Part shown: positions 1 through 5,977 of the stretch, one piece after another
Position numbering within the stretch: position 1 is the stretch's first letter
Layout: every line of letters begins with the position of its first letter
Source: Actinomycetota bacterium
GTDB lineage: Bacteria; Actinomycetota; Thermoleophilia; Solirubrobacterales; 70-9
Length of the DNA stretch: 5,977 bases
Direction: 5' to 3'
Assembly (NCBI GenBank): GCA_018268695.1
Contig: JAFDWD010001060.1
Coordinates: 1 to 5,977, forward strand
Made by a program: the position numbers and the translations under genes
The notes under the pieces: model-generated
Told to the model about the DNA's origin: nothing
Database searches by the model: none
The model's input: the letters and a program-made list of their open reading frames with translations, nothing else

Positions 1-91
1 CGAGGAGGAGACCGAACTGGTCGGCGAGACCGCCGAGGGCGGCGAGTCCGAGGGCGACGGCGACTCGGGCGGCGACTCCGAGGGCGAGTAG
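1..91 (+). CDS. rplY: 50S ribosomal protein L25 / general stress protein Ctc, C-terminal end (partial)
   Basis: Only the last 29 codons and the TAG stop are present; complete codons start at base 2 and the 5' part lies outside the window. The frame reads EEETELVGE and then an acidic low-complexity tail of Gly, Ser, Glu and Asp. The EEETELVGE-type ending followed by an acidic extension is typical of the long (CTC/TL5) form of L25, which binds 5S rRNA in the large ribosomal subunit. The position immediately before pth supports this, because ctc/rplY-pth is a common pair in Gram-positive bacteria. The globular domains cannot be seen, so the call rests on the tail and the neighbour. Any acidic-tailed protein upstream of pth is the alternative. 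Confidence 0.72.
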   Translation, partial: EEETELVGETAEGGESEGDGDSGGDSEGE

Positions 92-112
92 GGCCCTCCG
101 GCTCTCCGAGCC

Positions 113-712
113 GTGTCCATCTTCAATCGAGGCGGCGATGGCGACGGCGATCGCATCCTGATCGTCGGCCTCGGCAACCCCGGGCCCGAGCACGCCCGCG
201 ATCGTCACAACATCGGCTTCGACGTCGCGCGCGAGCTGGCCCGGCGCTGGGATCTCGGCAAGCCGAAGTCCAAGTACAAGGGCGAGCTCTGGGAAGGGCG
301 GACCGGCCCGGGAGGCCCCCGCGTCGCGATCCTCCTGCCGATGACCTACATGAACGCGGTCGGCGACTCGGCCGGCCCCGCCCGCGGAGCCCTGAAGGCG
401 CCGCTCGATCAGACGATCGTCCTCCACGACGAGATCGACATCCCCTTCGGTGAGATCCGCGTGCGGGAGGGGGGAGGCCTGGCCGGCCACAACGGCCTGA
501 AGTCCCTCAAACGCGGCTTCGGCTCCGCCGACTTCTGGCGCGTCCGGATCGGCGTCGGCCGCCCCGACTCGACCGACCCCGAGATCGTCTCCGCCTGGGT
601 CCTCGGCAAGTTCCGCGAGCCGCCCGCCGAGGTCGAGGCGCTGGTCGACGATTCCGCCCGCGAGGCAGAGAGGCTGGTCGAGCGGCTAGCGTCCGGGGTC
701 GACGATGAGTGA
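113..712 (+). CDS. pth: Peptidyl-tRNA hydrolase (Pth family)
   Basis: This 199-residue cytosolic enzyme cleaves the ester bond of peptidyl-tRNA dropped from stalled or aborted ribosomes, recycling tRNA. The length is normal for bacterial Pth (about 185-200). Visible signatures are GLGNPG (residues 19-24, with N22), the HNIGF motif with catalytic H32, MTYMN ending in N81, HDEIDIPFG (105-113, with D106) and AGHNGLKS (124-131, with N127). These match the family residues known from E. coli as N10, H20, N68, D93 and N114. The start is GTG at 113, 21 bases after the upstream stop; no in-frame ATG precedes the GLGNPG strand and no clear Shine-Dalgarno is visible. Residues 5-14 are a short Gly/Asp-rich leader before the first strand. 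It is probably cotranscribed with the upstream rplY and the overlapping crotonase gene. Confidence 0.97.
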   Translation: MSIFNRGGDGDGDRILIVGLGNPGPEHARDRHNIGFDVARELARRWDLGKPKSKYKGELWEGRTGPGGPRVAILLPMTYMNAVGDSAGPARGALKAPLDQTIVLHDEIDIPFGEIRVREGGGLAGHNGLKSLKRGFGSADFWRVRIGVGRPDSTDPEIVSAWVLGKFREPPAEVEALVDDSAREAERLVERLASGVDDE

Positions 713-1457
713 GACGACCGAAAACGGGATCCCCGCCGACGAGCCGCAGGCCGCCACCACCTACGAGGTCGCCGAGGACGGTGTCGCGCTGATCCGGCTC
801 GACCGGCCGAAGGCGCGGAACGCGATCGACACGCAGATGCTGAGCGAGCTGCTCGAGCACCTCGCGGTGGCGCGGGGCGACGACGCGGTCCGCGTCCTGG
901 TCTTCTCCTCGACCGACCACATGGGCTTCTCGGCCGGCGCCGACGTGCGCGAGGACCTCGACCACGAGGGCCACGTGGCGCGGATGCAGCAGTTCTCCGA
1001 CCTCTACGACGCCGTCGTCGCCTTCCCCAAGCCGACCGTGGCGGCCTGCCACGGCGACGTGGTCGGCGGCGGCGCCGAGATCGCGATCGCCTGCGACATG
1101 CGGGTCGGTGGCTCCAACCTGCGGATGCGCTTCCCCGGCGCCGCGCTCGGCATGCCGGTCGGCCCCGCCCGCCTCGTCACCCTCTGCGGCCTCGCCGCCG
1201 CCAAGTACCTCCTGCTCACCTCCCGCACCGTCGGGCCCGACGAGGCCCTGCGCCTCAACCTGATCAACCGCGTCGCCCCCGCGGCCGCGACCGAGGAGTC
1301 GGCCCTCGCCCTCGCCGCCTCCGTCGCCGCCCACCCACCCGAGGGCGTCGCCCGCCTGAAGCGCATGCTCCACGAGTGGGACGACATCGAGGGCCGGTCG
1401 GCCGCCGAGGGCGTCGGCCAGGTCGAGCACGTACGCGGCTCCGGCTTCCCCTACTAG
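705..1457 (+). CDS. Crotonase-fold protein (enoyl-CoA hydratase/isomerase family)
   Basis: The 250-residue product has the length and signatures of the crotonase superfamily, CoA-thioester enzymes that stabilise an oxyanion with two backbone amides. Visible landmarks are LIRLDRPKARNAID (29-42), the first oxyanion-hole segment FSAGADV (75-81), and GDVVGGGAEIAIACDMRV (117-134) with the second oxyanion-hole glycines. E125 sits where rat hydratase has E144. The place of the second catalytic glutamate (rat E164, in a QPE motif) reads FPGAALG, with G145. Classical 2-enoyl-CoA hydration is therefore unlikely; an isomerase, hydrolase, lyase or non-standard hydratase role is more plausible. The ATG overlaps the pth stop by 8 bases, and GGGG at 694-697 may serve as a weak ribosome site, so translation is probably coupled to pth. 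About 19 residues precede the first strand. The substrate cannot be read from the sequence. Confidence 0.9.
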   Translation: MSETTENGIPADEPQAATTYEVAEDGVALIRLDRPKARNAIDTQMLSELLEHLAVARGDDAVRVLVFSSTDHMGFSAGADVREDLDHEGHVARMQQFSDLYDAVVAFPKPTVAACHGDVVGGGAEIAIACDMRVGGSNLRMRFPGAALGMPVGPARLVTLCGLAAAKYLLLTSRTVGPDEALRLNLINRVAPAAATEESALALAASVAAHPPEGVARLKRMLHEWDDIEGRSAAEGVGQVEHVRGSGFPY

Positions 1458-1492
1458 ACGAACGGCCCCTCAGTATTCGCGGCCCGCGTCCG

Positions 1493-1515
1493 CCGGCGCC
1501 GGATACCTTGCTGCG
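1493..1515 (+). promoter_or_regulatory. Possible promoter with no leader for the beta-helix gene
   Basis: The 58-base gap after the crotonase stop ends with TACCTT at 1504-1509, which fits the TAnnnT form of an actinobacterial -10 element, six bases before the GTG start at 1516. Transcription would begin at or next to the GTG, which fits the absence of any Shine-Dalgarno sequence in the preceding 20 bases. A 10-base palindrome CCGGCGCCGG (1493-1502) abuts the element. No convincing -35 hexamer is visible at the usual distance. In such GC-rich DNA the palindrome may be chance. Confidence 0.35.
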
Positions 1516-4032
1516 GTGATCAAGCGCGACAGAGCCGTATCCCGAGGCCATATCCACCTCCTCGCGCTGGCGGTATCCGTCTGCGCGCTGCTCGCGGCCG
1601 CCGCGTTGCCGGCCCTCGCCTCCGCGGCGGAATTCGCGGTCAACAGCGTCGAAGACACGGTGGAAACGACGGCCTGCGAAACGCCGGCGACGAGCGACGA
1701 ATGCACGCTCCGCAGCGCGATCGATCTGGCGAACACCACCGCCAACGCCGGCGGCCCCGACACGATCACCTTCAGCCAGTCCGTCTTCGGTGGCGCCGCG
1801 CCCGCGTCGACGATCAAAATCGGCTCGCCGCTTCCTGCGGTCACCGAAGCGGTCACCCTCCTCGGCGGGGACACCGCCGGGAGGCAGTGCCCGAACGGCT
1901 GGGGTCTCAATGGTCCCTGCGTCGAAATCCTCGCCACCGGCGGTAGCAGCATCCTGCCCGTCAAAGCCGGCAACGTCACCGTCGAAGGAATCGCCTTCGA
2001 CGGTGCCCAGAACGGCATCCTCGTCGACAAAGGCGAGAAAGGATTCACGGCGACGAACGACTGGTTCGGAGTCGGTCTCAACTCAGGGGTCGGCGCCGGC
2101 CTGTCGAAGGCCGGCATCCGCCTGGAAGCGGGGGCTGACGAAGCCCTGATCGGTGGGCTCGGCCCGACGGAACGCAACGTCTTCACCACCGGCGAAGTCG
2201 GCCTCTACGTCGACGGCGCCTCCGCCGGCGCCATCCAGGGGAATTACTTCGGCCTCCGGCCGACCGGCGTCTTCCCCTTCGGACACTCGCTCGAGGTCGG
2301 GGTGAGGATCGTCGACGACACCAGCGGCACCCCGGTCGTCAAAGCGGCCGACAACGAAGTCGGCGGCGTCCTCGGCCCGGAAGCGACGACCGCGGCCTGC
2401 GATGGACCGTGCAACGTCTTCGCCGTCGAAGAAGGAGGAGCCGACATCGACCTCGCCGGGTTCAGCAGCGAACACGTCGCGGCGGCGAGTGGGCCGACGC
2501 GGATCCGCGGCAACTATCTCGGCCTCAGCCCCGACGGCACGGCGGCGATCGGCAGAGCGGAAGAGGCGATCTACGCGGGTCCTCCCGGCGGTCCTTCGGA
2601 ACCGGGCCCGAGCGAGGTCACGGTCGGCGGGAGCAACTCCCCTTCCGAAGGCAACTTCTTCGTCGGCGGCAGCTACGGCGTCCTCGCGGAACGCGCCGAA
2701 CTGCTGGGCGTGATCGGCAACGAATTCGGCTATCTCTTCGACGGATCCCTCGCCGACGCACCCGAAGTGGCCGGCATCTCGGCCTCCTCCGAAGGCGTCG
2801 CCGCGGGTGCCTTCATCGTCGGCAACAACATGAACGCCGGAGCTGCGATCGGCATCGAAAGCCTGTTCAAGGGCGCACAGATCTCAGAAAACGAGATCGC
2901 CGGCGGCCAGTTCGGCATCCTCGCCAAGCAAGACGATGGCGGGGTCGGGAACCTGATCGAAGGGAACGTCCTCACCGAAGCCGGCGGGGCGGAATCCGGC
3001 GCCGGGATCAAGGTCGAAAACAACGCCAACCGGATCACCGGGAACTCGATCACCAAAGCCAAAGGCGCCGGGATCTACGTCGACGGCGAAGACTTCGAAC
3101 ACCAGAGCGAATCGAACACCATCGTCGGTAACGAAGTCACGGAAGCGGCGGAAATCGGGATCGTGCTCGGCTCGAACGCGAACCACAACCGGATCGGCGG
3201 GGATGGTGCCGGGGAAGCGAACACGATCCTCGGATCGGGATTCGCGGTGGCGACGCCGGAAAGGACCGAGGAATTCGGCGCGATCACGGTCATCAGCCGG
3301 CAGACGGGTCGTAACGAAATCGCCGCGAACACCGGATTCGGCAACGCCGGCGCCTTCATCAAGCTCATCTCCCACGGTGGCTCCGAAGAACCCAACGGGG
3401 GCATCAAGCCGCCGGTGGTCGCGACGGCGCTGCAGTCGAGCGCGACGGGCACCGCCCTGCCGGGCGCGACCGTGCGGGTCTTCAGCAAGGCGCAACCCGA
3501 AGCGGGTGAGCTCGGCGCGTTGCTCGCCGTGGTGAGCGCCGACGCCGGAGGTGCCTGGAAGGCGACCTTCGCGAAGCAGCCGGTCGGCAGCTTGCTGGCC
3601 GCGACCCAGACGGGCGAAATCGCGCCCGTGGTCGGCCGGGGAACCTCGGAAGTCTCGGCGCCGCTCGCCGCGGTCGCCGACCCCGAAGACCAGGGCGGGG
3701 GAGGGGGCGGCGGTAACGGTGGGGGTGGCGGCGGCTCGACCGGCCCCGCCGCCTCGAGCCCGCCGCCTCCGCCCGCGGTCGCGCCGAAGGTGAAGATCTT
3801 CTTCGCCCCGGAGAAGGTCATCGAAGTGACCGTGGCCAAGTTCAAGTTCGAAGCCAGGAACGTGAGCGGGGCCAAGTTCGAATGCAAACTCGACGCCGCA
3901 AGATGGGCCAAATGCACGTCGCAGAAGATCTACAGGAAGCTGAAGGTCGGGAAGCACACCTTCCGGGTGCGCGGGGTCGCGAACGGGCTGACCGGCGCTG
4001 TGACGAAGTACCAGTTCACGGTCAAGGCCTGA
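1516..4032 (+). CDS. Secreted CSLREA-type right-handed parallel beta-helix protein with C-terminal Ig-like and basic modules
   Basis: The 838-residue product begins with a Sec signal peptide: basic residues at 3-10, a hydrophobic core at 15-34 and a likely signal peptidase site after ASA/ASAA (37-38). Residues 39-86 fit the CSLREA pattern of exported proteins, with FAVNS, C54, then CTLRSAIDLAN (63-73) and a DTITF strand. From about 90 to 620 it is rich in short beta strands with N-G-I/G-N-x-I turns, as in right-handed parallel beta-helices; a longer unit opening with (I/V)GG recurs at 212, 282, 370 and 560. Residues 630-722 resemble an Ig-like module (GTALPGATVRVF, ADAGGAWKATF). A Gly-rich then Pro-rich linker (727-757) leads to a basic module (758-838) with C790 and C800 and the GKHTFRVRG motif. 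No LPXTG signal or C-terminal membrane segment is seen, so it is probably released or held non-covalently at the surface. The beta-helix fold is used by lyases, depolymerases and adhesins, but I see no catalytic triad or metal site; the function is unknown. The GTG start is the only one that gives a full signal peptide. Glutamate codons are mostly GAA, unlike the upstream genes. Confidence 0.9.
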   Translation: MIKRDRAVSRGHIHLLALAVSVCALLAAAALPALASAAEFAVNSVEDTVETTACETPATSDECTLRSAIDLANTTANAGGPDTITFSQSVFGGAAPASTIKIGSPLPAVTEAVTLLGGDTAGRQCPNGWGLNGPCVEILATGGSSILPVKAGNVTVEGIAFDGAQNGILVDKGEKGFTATNDWFGVGLNSGVGAGLSKAGIRLEAGADEALIGGLGPTERNVFTTGEVGLYVDGASAGAIQGNYFGLRPTGVFPFGHSLEVGVRIVDDTSGTPVVKAADNEVGGVLGPEATTAACDGPCNVFAVEEGGADIDLAGFSSEHVAAASGPTRIRGNYLGLSPDGTAAIGRAEEAIYAGPPGGPSEPGPSEVTVGGSNSPSEGNFFVGGSYGVLAERAELLGVIGNEFGYLFDGSLADAPEVAGISASSEGVAAGAFIVGNNMNAGAAIGIESLFKGAQISENEIAGGQFGILAKQDDGGVGNLIEGNVLTEAGGAESGAGIKVENNANRITGNSITKAKGAGIYVDGEDFEHQSESNTIVGNEVTEAAEIGIVLGSNANHNRIGGDGAGEANTILGSGFAVATPERTEEFGAITVISRQTGRNEIAANTGFGNAGAFIKLISHGGSEEPNGGIKPPVVATALQSSATGTALPGATVRVFSKAQPEAGELGALLAVVSADAGGAWKATFAKQPVGSLLAATQTGEIAPVVGRGTSEVSAPLAAVADPEDQGGGGGGGNGGGGGGSTGPAASSPPPPPAVAPKVKIFFAPEKVIEVTVAKFKFEARNVSGAKFECKLDAARWAKCTSQKIYRKLKVGKHTFRVRGVANGLTGAVTKYQFTVKA
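2149..3228 (+). repeat. Degenerate long-period repeats in the beta-helix
   Basis: At protein level a recurrent unit opens with (I/V)GG at residues 212, 282, 370 and 560. In the first three copies this is followed by an N-(V/F)-F segment and then by a (I/R/V)xGNxFG or GNYLGL strand: IQGNYFGLRPTG in the first, IRGNYLGLSPDGTAAIG in the second, VIGNEFGYLFDG in the third. Starts are spaced 70 and 88 residues. Between 370 and 560 the units become shorter coils with INGN-type turns. The fourth unit (IGGDGAGEANTI) is followed by a different, shorter end. The copies are diverged in DNA, so this is an old structural repeat and not a recent duplication. Confidence 0.6.
3691..3789 (+). repeat. Low-complexity Gly/Pro linker tract
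   Basis: Codons 727-740 encode seven glycines, one asparagine and six glycines, followed by STGPAASS and five prolines (749-753). The DNA is a G-rich run on the + strand, then a C-rich run from about 3751. It separates the Ig-like module from the C-terminal basic module and probably acts as a flexible, extended spacer. Such G-rich tracts are prone to length change by slippage. Confidence 0.85.
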
Positions 4033-4046
4033 CGCTCGCGGGCTCG

Positions 4047-4052
4047 TAAACT
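4047..4052 (+). promoter_or_regulatory. Possible -10 element upstream of mfd
   Basis: TAAACT lies in the 64-base gap between the beta-helix stop and the mfd ATG and fits the TAnnnT form of a -10 hexamer; this AT-rich word stands out in the surrounding GC-rich sequence. Transcription would start near 4058-4060 and give mfd a leader of about 37-39 bases. The best -35-like word, CTGACG at 4029-4034, is only 12 bases away, too close for a standard spacer, so the -35 is uncertain. Confidence 0.4.
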
Positions 4053-4062
4053 GGATCGCAGA

Positions 4063-4084
4063 GGCCGGATCGATCGATCCGGCC
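4063..4084 (+). promoter_or_regulatory. Perfect 22-base palindrome before mfd
   Basis: The half-site GGCCGGATCGA is followed directly by its exact reverse complement, with three overlapping GATC words at the centre. It sits 10 bases after the TAAACT element and 12 bases before the mfd ATG. As DNA it could be an operator for a dimeric regulator. As RNA it could form a stem of about nine base pairs with a GATC loop, in the mfd leader or at the end of the beta-helix transcript. No T run follows, so a standard intrinsic terminator is not supported. Confidence 0.6.
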
Positions 4085-4096
4085 GTCCTGCGTGCC

Positions 4097-5977
<1,881 letters not shown>

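Noticed and set aside
507..1430. A 307-codon minus-strand frame spanning the pth end and the crotonase gene.
   Set aside because: It crosses two well-supported genes, and its product becomes an arginine-rich low-complexity run.
1493..1502. CCGGCGCCGG as a possible terminator for the crotonase gene.
   Set aside because: The palindrome leaves no room for a loop, has no T tract after it and is a common word in such GC-rich DNA. It is mentioned only as part of the start region.
1516..1629. A Tat (twin-arginine) export signal on the beta-helix protein.
   Set aside because: The basic start region has single separated arginines (4, 6, 10) and no RR pair, so Sec export is the better reading.
2409..3131. 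A 240-codon plus-strand frame inside the beta-helix gene.
   Set aside because: The product is almost all Arg/Gly/Pro repeats, a frame-shifted shadow of the beta-helix coding sequence.
3694..3735. A frameshift or assembly error in the G-rich tract.
   Set aside because: The reading frame stays open and continues into a recognisable cysteine-paired C-terminal module ending in a normal stop, so the frame is intact.
4063..4084. The palindrome as a standard Rho-independent terminator of the beta-helix gene.
   Set aside because: The sequence after it (GTCCTGCGTGCC) has no U-rich tract. A terminator role is not excluded but is not supported.

Overview
The window is very GC-rich, densely packed and wholly bacterial. 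Its gene order (end of an L25/Ctc-type ribosomal protein, peptidyl-tRNA hydrolase, then mfd) and GTG/ATG starts without clear Shine-Dalgarno sites suggest a high-GC actinomycete. The CSLREA beta-helix protein with a cysteine-paired Ig-like tail points towards the Thermoleophilia/Solirubrobacterales. That placement is an inference from gene order and protein style, not from a marker phylogeny.

Layout, all genes on the + strand: (1) bases 1-91 are the last 29 codons and stop of rplY/ctc, an acidic Gly/Ser/Glu tail. (2) pth (113-712), a complete peptidyl-tRNA hydrolase with all expected active-site residues. (3) A crotonase-fold (enoyl-CoA hydratase/isomerase family) gene (705-1457) whose ATG overlaps the end of pth by 8 bases; it lacks one of the two glutamates of classical hydratases. 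(4) A secreted 838-residue protein (1516-4032): signal peptide, CSLREA motif, right-handed parallel beta-helix, Ig-like module, Gly/Pro linker and a strongly basic cysteine-paired C-terminal module. (5) The first 627 codons of mfd (4097 to the window end), running through the UvrB-like module, the RNA-polymerase-interaction domain and the Walker A motif.

rplY, pth and mfd form a housekeeping block found together in many Gram-positive bacteria (translation, tRNA recycling, transcription-coupled repair). Here a crotonase gene and a large exported beta-helix gene lie between pth and mfd. The first three genes look like one transcription unit. The beta-helix gene and mfd each have a TAnnnT element a short way upstream and may have their own promoters. 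The beta-helix gene also uses GAA for glutamate about 50:8 over GAG, against roughly 2:33 in the two genes before it. A perfect 22-base palindrome lies between the mfd promoter-like element and the mfd start codon. I saw no mobile element, CRISPR array, tRNA or rRNA. The most unusual items are the beta-helix protein with its atypical codon use and the palindrome in front of mfd; I do not see a clear new multi-gene system.
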